Made by a program: the position numbers and the translations under genes. The notes beneath the pieces are model-generated. The model ran no database searches. It was not told where the DNA came from and was given only the letters and a program-made list of their open reading frames with translations. Source: CAYNNP01 sp964398215 (lineage in GTDB: Bacteria > Planctomycetota > Planctomycetia > Pirellulales > Pirellulaceae). Taken from it: DNA of 49,031 nucleotides. Each line of letters begins with the position of its first letter. Position 1 is the stretch's first letter. Of this stretch, positions 8,726-17,357 are shown one piece after another. The stretch lies in the NCBI GenBank assembly GCA_964398215.1, contig CAYNNP010000021.1:1-49031 (forward strand). Direction: 5' to 3'.

Positions 8726-9847
8726 GTGAGCAAGAGTATTAACGCTGCAATGATTGGCCTGGGCTTTGGCGCCGAGTTCATTCCGATTTACCAAGCTCAT
8801 CCCAGCGTGAATGTGACCGCTATCTGTCGGCGTAACGAAGCGGAGTTGCATAAGTCGGGCGATCAGTTCGGTATCGAAAAACGTTACACCAGCTATGACG
8901 ATGTGTTGGCGGATCCTGAGATTGATTTTGTCCACATCAACAGTCCGATTCCCGATCACGCGTGGATGTCACTCAAGGCGTTGGACGCTGGCAAGCACGT
9001 GATGTGCACGGTTCCAATGGCGACGACGATTGAGGAGTGCCAACAGATTGTCGAGAAAGTCAAAGCGACTGGGCTGAAGTATATGATGGCGGAGACGGTT
9101 GTTTACAGCCGTGAGTTCTTGTTCATCAAGGATCTGTATGAGAAAGGTGAGCTGGGGAAAATCCAGCATCTGGCAGCATCGCACCCCCAAGACATGGATG
9201 GCTGGCCAAGCTATTGGGAAGAGATGATTCCAATGCACTACGCGACGCACGTTGTCAGTCCGTGCCTCGGGTTGGTCGATGGACTTGCTGAGTACGTTAG
9301 TTGTTTTGGTTCGGGTGAAGTCCGGGAAGACATCGCGAAAAAATCTGGCAATAAGTTCGCTGTTGAGTCATGCCATATTCGGATCAAAGACAGTGACTTG
9401 ACCGCGCACATCTGGCGATTCTTGTACGACGTCGCGCGTCAGTATCGCGAGAGCTTTGATGTGTACGGCACAAAGAAGAGTTTTGAGTGGACGTTGATCG
9501 AAAACGAGCCGCATGTGATTCACACGGCAAAGAAACCTGAGCATGAGATTCCAGAAAAGGTCGACGTGCCCGATTTTGCACATCTGTTGCCAGCGGAAAT
9601 TCAAAAGTTCACTTTGCCTGCCGAGATTCATGACGCGGATCATCTGTCGTTCATTCAAGGTGGCGGACACGGCGGTTCGCATCCGCACATGGTGCACGAG
9701 TTCGTATCGGCGCTTGCGGAAGACCGTGACCCGCGACCCAATGCTGTGACCAGTGCGAACTGGACTTGTGTTGGAATCTGTGCGCATGAGTCGGCGGAAA
9801 AGGGTGGCGAGATTGTTAGGTTGCCCGAGTTTACGCTGGGCGGCTGA
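8726..9847 (+). CDS. Gfo/Idh/MocA family NAD(P)-dependent oxidoreductase
   Basis: 373 aa from GTG 8726, chosen because GGAG lies at 8714-8717 and the Rossmann strand begins right after; the GTG at 8663 would add 21 unlikely residues. The N-terminal half is a Rossmann fold: 'INAAMIGLGFGAEF' dinucleotide loop, 'AICRRNEAELHKSG', and 'DFVHINSPIPDHAWMSLKALDAGKHVMCTVPMA' (the family usually has EKP where this has TVP). The C-terminal half is the usual alpha/beta substrate domain. The family oxidises or reduces sugars and cyclitols; the substrate is unknown. No export signal is seen. It sits 212 bp upstream of the ThuA/dehydrogenase giant, suggesting a shared role in carbohydrate oxidation. Confidence 0.88.
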   Translation: MSKSINAAMIGLGFGAEFIPIYQAHPSVNVTAICRRNEAELHKSGDQFGIEKRYTSYDDVLADPEIDFVHINSPIPDHAWMSLKALDAGKHVMCTVPMATTIEECQQIVEKVKATGLKYMMAETVVYSREFLFIKDLYEKGELGKIQHLAASHPQDMDGWPSYWEEMIPMHYATHVVSPCLGLVDGLAEYVSCFGSGEVREDIAKKSGNKFAVESCHIRIKDSDLTAHIWRFLYDVARQYRESFDVYGTKKSFEWTLIENEPHVIHTAKKPEHEIPEKVDVPDFAHLLPAEIQKFTLPAEIHDADHLSFIQGGGHGGSHPHMVHEFVSALAEDRDPRPNAVTSANWTCVGICAHESAEKGGEIVRLPEFTLGG

Positions 9848-10059
9848 GCGAGCTGGATGCGACGGTGCCGGCACGCAGTTTGATGTTGCGTGTGGCCGTA
9901 CCGGTGAGCAGGATGTTCATTGTGAAGTATCGATTCAATACTGCGGAAAATGTCATGACCGAAGCTCAACAAGAACTTGAATGCTCTTTCGCATCTTATG
10001 AATTGCGTTCATCTAAATTCTGCTGCCCTGCCCTGCCCCGTTTCTGTGCGGCGATTCTT

Positions 10060-13000
10060 ATGTTTCGTCGCTTCGCTGCGGCGTGCACGCTGTTGCTTGT
10101 GTTTTCAATAAACACAAACACAGACGCTGCCGACTTGAAATTGCTGTTCATGGGCGACAACGGTCATCATCAACCGGCGCGTCGATTTCAAGAATTGGCA
10201 TCGGTGCTGGCCAAACGAGGTGTGCAACTGAAGTACACCGATCGAATGGAGGATTTGAATACTACGGAACTTGCGAAGTACGACGGATTGGTGCTGTACG
10301 CCAATATCGATCGTATCGAAGACGCGCAAGCCGATGCGGTTTTGGAGTATGTCGCGGGCGGCAACGGCTTCATTCCTCTGCACTGTGCGACCTACTGCTG
10401 GCGAAACAATGCGGACATGGTCGCGTTGATGGGCGCACAATTCAAGCGTCATGGCGGTCGCGTGTTTGCAACGCAAATCGTCAACGCAGATCATCCGATC
10501 ATGAAAGGGTTTGATGGCTTTACGAGTTGGGACGAGACCTATGTGCACCATTTGCACAACGAGAAAAATCGAATGGTGCTTGAACGACGCTTTGTGGGAA
10601 CGCAGGCCGAAGGCAACGCCAGCGAGCCGTGGACGTGGGTTCGAACTCATGGCAAGGGACGTGTTTTCTATACTGCCTGGGGCCACGATGGCCGGACATT
10701 TCAAAATCCTGGCTTTCACAATCTGGTTGAACGCGGGATCCGTTGGGCTTGCGGTGACGATCCTGGCTTGGTGCCTGCGTTGGCGAACACAGAAGCGTTT
10801 TCGAATCCTGGCATGACGAAAATGCCAACCGATAACGTGTTGCCGTTTGAGTATGTTGACGTTGGACCCAAGATTCCAAACTACACACCAGGCCAGCGTT
10901 GGGGTGTTCAGGGCAAACCAAAAAACATGATGCAAAAGCCTTTGTCGGTCGAAGAATCGATGAGGCACTTTGTTACTCCCGTTGGCATGCGCGTGAAACG
11001 TTACGCGGACGAACGCAGTTTCAATGCCAAGCCGATCGCGATGACTTGGGATGAACGAGGTCGATTGTGGATTTGCGAAACGGTCGACTACCCGAACGAG
11101 TTGGGCAAAGATCGGGACCGTATTCGGATTTGCGAAGACACCGATGGTGATGATGTGGCCGACAAATTCACGGTGTTCGCCGAAGGGCTGACGATTCCGA
11201 CGGCGATTGTGATTCATCGTGGCGGAGCGGTCGTCCAAAGCGGAACCGAGACGATTTATTTAAAGGACACTGATGGCGACGATGTGGCTGATGAAAAGAC
11301 CACGTTGATTTCGGGTTGGGCGATGGGGGATACCCACGGCGGAGTCAGCAATTTCCGCTATGGATTGGATAATTGGATTTGGGCCATGCAGGGTTACAAC
11401 AACAGTCGTCCAAAGTTCAATGGAAAGGTCGGCCAGAATTTTCGGCAGGGATTTTGGCGGTTCAAACTTTCGCAGACCGACCCGCCCAAGGTGACGGATT
11501 TAGAATTCATTCGCTCCAGTGACAATAACACTTGGGGGTTGGGGATCAGCGAAGAAGGTCTGATTTTCGGTTCGACCGCCAACCATAACCCCAGTATGTT
11601 CGTGCCGATTCCGAATCGGTACTACGAAAAGGTGCTTGGTTGGGCGCCTCTGACGATGCATTCGATTGCCGATACGTACAAATTCAATCCAGTCACGGAA
11701 AAGGTTCGGCAGGTCGACCAATTCGGAGGCTACACCGCCGGCGCTGGTCATGCGTTATACACCGCCCGAGCTTTTCCGCAGCAATGGTGGAACAAGACAG
11801 CGTTTGTTTGCGGGCCGACGGGTCATTTGGTTGGCACGTTTGTGTTGCGTCGTGATGGCGCAAACTACAGATCCAATAGTCCGATGAATTTGTTGGCCAG
11901 CGATGACGAGTGGAGCGCGCCAATCATGGCTGAGGTTGGTCCCGACGGCGCGGTGTGGGTGTTGGATTGGTACAACTACATCATTCAACACAACCCAACA
12001 CCGCAAGGCTTCAAAACCGGAAAGGGCAATGCGTACGCAAGTGATTTGCGTGACAAAAAACACGGCCGAATCTACCGCGTTGTCAACGACAATCTGCACG
12101 ACTATTCGTCACTCGCGGATAGCTCGAATAGCGAGTTGGTTGGACAACTAAAACACCCTTCGTTTGTGTGGCGTTTGCAGGCTCAGCGTTTGTTGATTGA
12201 ACGCAAGGCTCATGTCTTGGGGGATTTGATAAAACTGGTCGCTGATAGATCGGTTGATCCCATCGGTTTGAACGTTGGTGCGATTCACGCGCTACAGACG
12301 TTGAAAGGACTTGGGTACGTTGGGTTAAGTAAGCGATTGATTTATGCGCACATGATGCAGCGTTGTTTGACCAATGGGTTGACGCATCCATCTGCTGGAG
12401 TGCGCCGCAATGCGATATCGGTTCTGCCTACCGATCCAGATGGGTTGGCGTTGCTGCTAAACAACCGTCAGTTATTCACGGACGATGATGTCCAAGTAAG
12501 TTTACAGGCGATTTTGACGTTGGCCGACATGCCGCCAACCAGCGAAGCTGGTGGACTGATCGCGCAGTTGGCGGCCGATGAAAAAGATCCCGTGTTGATC
12601 GACGCGCTGACGGCGGCAGCCGCTACACACAGTGTTCCCTTTTTGGTCGCTATTACTAACAAGGACGCTAAGCAATCGGATGCGACACGCCGGGTTACGA
12701 ATCAGATTGCGCAGCATGTTGCCCGTTCGCGGCTGGATGCTCAGAGTTTGCAGGAAATCGTTGCGAGTTTGGCAGGCAGCGACGTGAGCATCGCGGCTGG
12801 GATCCTGGATGGGATTGTGGCGGGGCTGCCAGCTGATTTTTCGATAAAAAACACTCCTGCGCTTGACGGGACTTTCGTCAGCGCGTTCGAGAAGCTCGAT
12901 TCGGCCGCGAAAGTCAAACTGATGCGAGTCGCGTCACTGTCTGGATCGAAGGCGTTGGACGTGCACGCCAAGGAAATTGTCAAATCGTTGATGAACGTCA

Positions 13001-14436
13001 TAGCGGACGATGGTAACGATACGAATCAGCGCGCTGCTGCGGCGCGAGATGCGATTGGTTTTGCCAATGACCGCGATGTGGTGCAGCGAATTTTGGATCA
13101 AATCGGTCCACAAACGCAGCCAGAATTGTCCAGTATGTTTTTGGATTCGATCCGCGGTAGTGATGCGGACGGAGCAGGTTTGGCGTTGATTGATTCCGCC
13201 AGAACGTTCACGCCAAAATTGAAAGCTGCGGCGATCGATGTACTGCTAAGCAAGCCGGTTTGGGTCGGCGATCTGTTGACTGCGATTGAAAAACGCAAGT
13301 TCGATCTAGACGATCTTTCACTGGAACAGAAACAAGCACTACGCGCTTTTCCGGATGAAAAACTTCGCAGCCAAGCAGAGAAATTGCTTGCGATCGGCGG
13401 CGGGCTGCCAGATGTGGACCGTGAGAAGGTTTTGCAGTCACTGATGCACCTTACAAAGAAGGCGGGTGACGTCGAGGCAGGCGCAGCGGTTTTTAAAAAG
13501 GTCTGTGCGGCTTGCCACAAGCATGGCGACATGGGCAAGCAGATTGGGCCGAACTTAACCGGAATGTCAGTTCATCCAAAAGCCGAATTGTTGACACATA
13601 TCATTGACCCATCGCGCAGTGTTGAAGGAAATTTTCGCTTGTACAAGGTGCTGACCGACGACGGCACTGTGATCAGTGGAATGCTCGCGAGCGAAACGCG
13701 GACATCATTCACGATCATTGATTCGAAAGGCAAAGAGAATCGTGTGGCCCGCGAAGACGTGGAGGAGTTGGTGGCATCGCGCAAGAGTGTGATGCCAGAG
13801 GGTTTTGAAAAACAGATTGATGAACAGCAGCTAACAGATTTGCTGGAGTTCTTGGCTGATAAAGGACGTTTTGTCCCACTGGTACTTGATCGCTATGCCA
13901 CCGCAATCAGTACGAAGGGGTTGTTTAGCAATGGTGACAATGGCCCCGACCGAATGGTCTTTGCGAGTTGGAAACCGAAGGTGTTCAAGAACATCCCGTT
14001 TGCGCTAACGGATCCGCAAGGCAAGACCAGGCCCAACATCATTTTGTTGAACGGACCATTTGGGCCGTTGCCGCCGAAGATGCCGAAAGTCGTCACGCTG
14101 CCGTGCAACATGACTGCGAAAGCGATTCATCTGCTAAGTGGTGTTGGTGGCTGGAACCATCCTTACGACACAGCAAAAACGGTTTCGATGATCGTGCGGT
14201 TCCAGTACGAAGATGGCGAAACAGAAGATCACAAGTTGATCAACGGAATTCACTTTGCTGATTACATTCGCCGTGTGGATGTAGCGGGCAGCGAATTTGC
14301 TTACATGTTGGGTGGACAACAGGTGCGTTATTTGAGTGTGAAACCGAGCCGATCGACCAAGATCAAATCGATCGATTTGGTCAAAGGCAAAGACAATAGC
14401 GCACCAATCGTGATGGCAGTCACGATCGAGAGGTAA
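10060..14436 (+). CDS. Exported ThuA - PVC-type dehydrogenase (beta-propeller) - HEAT - cytochrome c fusion
   Basis: 1458 aa from ATG 10060, the start that gives a clean signal peptide (basic start, 'ACTLLLVFSI', cleavage near 'DAAD'). The open frame to 9865 adds an implausible 65 residues. Order: ThuA-like domain (about 28-240, with 'GNGFIPLHCATYCW' and 'DETYVHH'); PVC-type dehydrogenase/NHL-like propeller (about 300-700, containing two acidic 'DTDGDDVAD' loops that may bind Ca2+); HEAT-like helical repeats (about 710-1120); a planctomycete heme domain with C1149-A-A-C1152-H1153; and a C-terminal domain of about 180 residues with 'GVGGWNHPYDTAKTVSMIVR'. Probably periplasmic oxidation of a sugar-type substrate with electrons passed to the heme. 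The substrate is unknown. Confidence 0.9.
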   Translation: MFRRFAAACTLLLVFSINTNTDAADLKLLFMGDNGHHQPARRFQELASVLAKRGVQLKYTDRMEDLNTTELAKYDGLVLYANIDRIEDAQADAVLEYVAGGNGFIPLHCATYCWRNNADMVALMGAQFKRHGGRVFATQIVNADHPIMKGFDGFTSWDETYVHHLHNEKNRMVLERRFVGTQAEGNASEPWTWVRTHGKGRVFYTAWGHDGRTFQNPGFHNLVERGIRWACGDDPGLVPALANTEAFSNPGMTKMPTDNVLPFEYVDVGPKIPNYTPGQRWGVQGKPKNMMQKPLSVEESMRHFVTPVGMRVKRYADERSFNAKPIAMTWDERGRLWICETVDYPNELGKDRDRIRICEDTDGDDVADKFTVFAEGLTIPTAIVIHRGGAVVQSGTETIYLKDTDGDDVADEKTTLISGWAMGDTHGGVSNFRYGLDNWIWAMQGYNNSRPKFNGKVGQNFRQGFWRFKLSQTDPPKVTDLEFIRSSDNNTWGLGISEEGLIFGSTANHNPSMFVPIPNRYYEKVLGWAPLTMHSIADTYKFNPVTEKVRQVDQFGGYTAGAGHALYTARAFPQQWWNKTAFVCGPTGHLVGTFVLRRDGANYRSNSPMNLLASDDEWSAPIMAEVGPDGAVWVLDWYNYIIQHNPTPQGFKTGKGNAYASDLRDKKHGRIYRVVNDNLHDYSSLADSSNSELVGQLKHPSFVWRLQAQRLLIERKAHVLGDLIKLVADRSVDPIGLNVGAIHALQTLKGLGYVGLSKRLIYAHMMQRCLTNGLTHPSAGVRRNAISVLPTDPDGLALLLNNRQLFTDDDVQVSLQAILTLADMPPTSEAGGLIAQLAADEKDPVLIDALTAAAATHSVPFLVAITNKDAKQSDATRRVTNQIAQHVARSRLDAQSLQEIVASLAGSDVSIAAGILDGIVAGLPADFSIKNTPALDGTFVSAFEKLDSAAKVKLMRVASLSGSKALDVHAKEIVKSLMNVIADDGNDTNQRAAAARDAIGFANDRDVVQRILDQIGPQTQPELSSMFLDSIRGSDADGAGLALIDSARTFTPKLKAAAIDVLLSKPVWVGDLLTAIEKRKFDLDDLSLEQKQALRAFPDEKLRSQAEKLLAIGGGLPDVDREKVLQSLMHLTKKAGDVEAGAAVFKKVCAACHKHGDMGKQIGPNLTGMSVHPKAELLTHIIDPSRSVEGNFRLYKVLTDDGTVISGMLASETRTSFTIIDSKGKENRVAREDVEELVASRKSVMPEGFEKQIDEQQLTDLLEFLADKGRFVPLVLDRYATAISTKGLFSNGDNGPDRMVFASWKPKVFKNIPFALTDPQGKTRPNIILLNGPFGPLPPKMPKVVTLPCNMTAKAIHLLSGVGGWNHPYDTAKTVSMIVRFQYEDGETEDHKLINGIHFADYIRRVDVAGSEFAYMLGGQQVRYLSVKPSRSTKIKSIDLVKGKDNSAPIVMAVTIER

Positions 14437-14518
14437 ACGAGTCGCGTTTCTCGCGGGTTTTACCGAGCTGAACTGATGTTTTTCGAAGAAAAATCGGTGT
14501 GGTTACTATTGAGGGGGT

Positions 14519-14528
14519 TGTCAGGAAA
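14519..14528 (+). promoter_or_regulatory. TGTCAGGAAA element, candidate ECF-type promoter
   Basis: The decamer TGTCAGGAAA followed by an ACGGGGAAAA stretch lies 133 bp upstream of the DUF4347 gene. The same decamer occurs upstream of the ECF sigma gene at 36911. I saw no other copy in the window by eye. A shared sigma-factor target is an inference. Confidence 0.4.
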
Positions 14529-14660
14529 CAACGGGGAAAACGCCGTGATTTCCGCCATTGTCAATTCAGCATTGGGTATAGTCGGAGCGATGGCGATTGA
14601 GGATTGCAAGTTGTGGTTTTGCATTTAGTCGCCCGGCGTCCCTGACTTAACGAGCGACTA

Positions 14661-17246
14661 ATGAATCATAAGCATACGTGGTCCGCACATGAATTGGAGC
14701 GGCGACTAATGTTGGCCGGCGATGTTGCTGCGGCAGTATCGGTGGATGAGGTCAGCCAAACACACGCAGATCAGTCTTCGCAGGCTTTGATCATTGTAGA
14801 TCAAGGTGTCGAAAATCTTGAGGAATTGCTGGCCGCCGCGCCAGAGGATGCCAAGATCATCTTGCTGGACCAGGAGCGTGATCCGATTTCGCAAATCACG
14901 TCAGCGTTGCGAATGCATTCTGAATTGCAATCGGTTCATTTGGTTTCGCATGGAGAGGCGGGCGAGCTAATTCTTGCTGGCCGTCGCTTTGATGCCGATG
15001 CGTTGATGCAGCGACAGGCAGAATTGGAATCCTGGTCGGATTCGTTAGCTGACGGCGCCGACTTGTTGATTTACGGATGCGATTCAGCGAAGGGCGCCGA
15101 TGGGACTGCGTTGCTGAGAGCATTTGCGGAATTGACGGGTGCGGACGTCGCTGGTTCGATTGATAAAACGGGGAATCAGTTGTATGGCGGAGACTGGGAG
15201 CTTGAAAAAGCCGTTGGGGTGATTGAATCGTCAATCGTGTTTGATGATACGTTGCGGCAGCGATTCAAAGGCGTGCTGGACATCACCATCAACGCAGCAG
15301 GCAGCACGGGCGAAGAACAGTTTGATTTGTTGATCGATGGCAACGTCGTCGCGTCGTTTGCATTGAACGGAAATTCGTCGGATGTGTTTACTTATCAAAC
15401 CGATCTGGTTCCTACCGGTGATCGCGTGCGTGTGCAGTTCACCAACGATTTGTTTCTTCCCGATCAGAACATTGACCGGAACCTGACCGTTGAAAGTATC
15501 AGTATCGACGGTCAAACTTTTATTACAGACAGCCCTGATGTCTTTTCAACAGGTACTTGGTTGCCCGTCGAAGGCATCGTGCCTGGATTTGGTCGCGGTA
15601 ACCAGCTGAACTCAAATGGATTCTTTCAATACGGTAGTTCCAGTGTCAGTGGTTCAACGATCGTCGTGAATGCATCTGGCGATACGGGATTTGAGCAGTT
15701 CATACTACAGACTCGCAGTCAGCAGTTCGCGGCAACCCAAGTTGCCACGTTCAACGGATCGTATATTTTCCAAGCGAATGGGATTGTGGATCCTGCGGAA
15801 GTGCGTGTTTCGTTTATCAATGACTTGTTCCAACCCGAATTCGGCATCGACAACAATTTGACCGTGGACAACATTGTGGTCGACGGAGTTGTTTTTCAAA
15901 CCGAAGCATCGACGGTTCAGTCTTCTGGCGTTTTCGTTCCCGGTGAAGGGTTCGTTGACGGATTTTTGCAATCCGAAACGTTGCATGGCAATGGCTTCTT
16001 TGCCTACGGCGGACAAGCAGGCGAATCTGAGCTGTTCACTCAAGATCAAACGTTCGGGAGCAATGGTTCAAGATTTGTGGGCGACGGGCTTGGCCTTGGT
16101 GTCTTTGCATCAGTGTCTACGGTTGCAGCCGATGGGCGCATTGCTAGTTTCGTCCATGAAGGCGAGAATTTTGGAGGATTCAATGGCGATCCTCGGCGAT
16201 TCAATGTGGTGAATGTGCTTGGGGCTGACGGCACGACTGACCCAACATTCAACGGAGGCGAGCCGCTGCAAATCAATCCGCTTGTTGAAGCTGTGATCGG
16301 CGCGGCTGGTCCAGACGATAATGTTGGATTCTCAATCAGCGAGGCACAGTTTGATTCACAGGGACGCTTGGTGTTCTTGGCGGATCGTTTTCTGGGTGAT
16401 GGCGAGTTCGCGGTCATCACGTTAAATACGGATGGCTCGGTTGCGTCAGGATTTGGCGGCAATGTCAATGCGATCCATCGTGATTTTCAATTCGATTCGA
16501 CGACTCGTTTCGCAATCGATTCACAGGACCGCGTAGTTGTGACGGGCAAGAATGTGTTGACCGATGAAGTTATCGTTGCTCGATATCTGTCTGATGGACA
16601 GGTTGATTCAAGCTTTGGTAACGCTGGTCAAGTTGCAGTATCGCTAGCGTTGATCGATCCTCAGAATGGAATCACAGAGTTTGTTGACATTGGTATCGAT
16701 GCAGATGATTCGGTGGGCATTGTGATTGACCAACGCTTTCGACAGGACGTCACCTCTGGCATTGTCAAACTAGATTCCTCGGGAAATTTTGATACAACCT
16801 TTGCAGGTGATGGAATCTTGATTTATCAACCGAGTCCCAATCCGAATATTTCGGAAGCCTATGACGAGTTGTTTTTCGATAGCCAAGGTCGAGTTGTGAT
16901 TTCAGGACCGTTCGGCGCGTTGCGTCGATTCAATGCTGACGGAAGTGCGGATACTGGTTTTGGAGACAATGGAATCCTGTCGTTGCCTGGCGTGTTCACT
17001 GCTCGTGACACCGAGATTGATTCCCAGGATCGTATCGTCGTGCTGGACGACGATTTTATCATCCGAATCGACAGCAACGGTCAATTAGACGCTTCGCTCA
17101 GTCAAGATGGCTTTCAGTCTTTTGAGGAAGCAATCAATATTGTAAGTTTCAACAATGTCACATCATTTGACTTAGTTGATGACGGACTTGTGTTCCTGTC
17201 GACAACCACGCCACGAGTCTTTCGGTTGGACCTAGTCCCCGTTTGA
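14661..17246 (+). CDS. Large surface protein: LEPR-like N-terminus, DUF4347, two CBM60-like modules, delta-60 repeats
   Basis: 861 aa. Residues 10-21 ('HELERRLMLAGD') are a variant of the LEPR-xLL N-terminal signature of giant planctomycete exported proteins. DUF4347 spans about 42-200 with 'VHLVSHG' (His97) and 'LLIYGCDSA' (Cys140), an arrangement recalling the His/Cys dyad of caspase-like folds. Two homologous beta modules follow (about 207-330 and 335-455). Each ends in a pattern of the type 'V.FINDLF.P..GIDNNLTVD', like Ca2+-dependent xylan-binding CBM60 modules. The rest (about 460-861) consists of delta-60 propeller-like repeats of the type 'FDSQGRVVISG...RFNADGSAD..FG'. Probably a cell-surface or secreted carbohydrate-binding protein. 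A candidate ECF promoter element lies 133 bp upstream. Confidence 0.87.
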   Translation: MNHKHTWSAHELERRLMLAGDVAAAVSVDEVSQTHADQSSQALIIVDQGVENLEELLAAAPEDAKIILLDQERDPISQITSALRMHSELQSVHLVSHGEAGELILAGRRFDADALMQRQAELESWSDSLADGADLLIYGCDSAKGADGTALLRAFAELTGADVAGSIDKTGNQLYGGDWELEKAVGVIESSIVFDDTLRQRFKGVLDITINAAGSTGEEQFDLLIDGNVVASFALNGNSSDVFTYQTDLVPTGDRVRVQFTNDLFLPDQNIDRNLTVESISIDGQTFITDSPDVFSTGTWLPVEGIVPGFGRGNQLNSNGFFQYGSSSVSGSTIVVNASGDTGFEQFILQTRSQQFAATQVATFNGSYIFQANGIVDPAEVRVSFINDLFQPEFGIDNNLTVDNIVVDGVVFQTEASTVQSSGVFVPGEGFVDGFLQSETLHGNGFFAYGGQAGESELFTQDQTFGSNGSRFVGDGLGLGVFASVSTVAADGRIASFVHEGENFGGFNGDPRRFNVVNVLGADGTTDPTFNGGEPLQINPLVEAVIGAAGPDDNVGFSISEAQFDSQGRLVFLADRFLGDGEFAVITLNTDGSVASGFGGNVNAIHRDFQFDSTTRFAIDSQDRVVVTGKNVLTDEVIVARYLSDGQVDSSFGNAGQVAVSLALIDPQNGITEFVDIGIDADDSVGIVIDQRFRQDVTSGIVKLDSSGNFDTTFAGDGILIYQPSPNPNISEAYDELFFDSQGRVVISGPFGALRRFNADGSADTGFGDNGILSLPGVFTARDTEIDSQDRIVVLDDDFIIRIDSNGQLDASLSQDGFQSFEEAINIVSFNNVTSFDLVDDGLVFLSTTTPRVFRLDLVPV

Positions 17247-17264
17247 TTCAAGGCCGCTAGAGCC

Positions 17265-17296
17265 GACAGTTGCTGGTCCTAGCACCAGCAACTGTC
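17265..17296. terminator. Perfect 13-bp hairpin between convergent genes
   Basis: GACAGTTGCTGGT (17265-17277) is perfectly complementary to ACCAGCAACTGTC (17284-17296), with a 6-nt loop. It lies 18 bp after the DUF4347 gene stop, before the convergent peptidase gene. It has no long T-tract but is strong enough to act as a terminator. Confidence 0.6.
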
Positions 17297-17307
17297 AGAA
17301 TGATGAT

Positions 17308-17346
17308 GATGTCTCAACGTGATAGGTATGTGCTGGTTGAGACATC
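17308..17346. terminator. Second hairpin between convergent genes
   Basis: GATGTCTCAAC (17308-17318) is perfectly complementary to GTTGAGACATC (17336-17346), an 11-bp stem with a 17-nt loop, 11 bp from the end of the minus-strand peptidase gene. Probably the terminator for that gene, paired with the hairpin at 17265-17296 serving the opposite direction. Confidence 0.5.
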
Positions 17347-17357
17347 CGGCAAATGGA

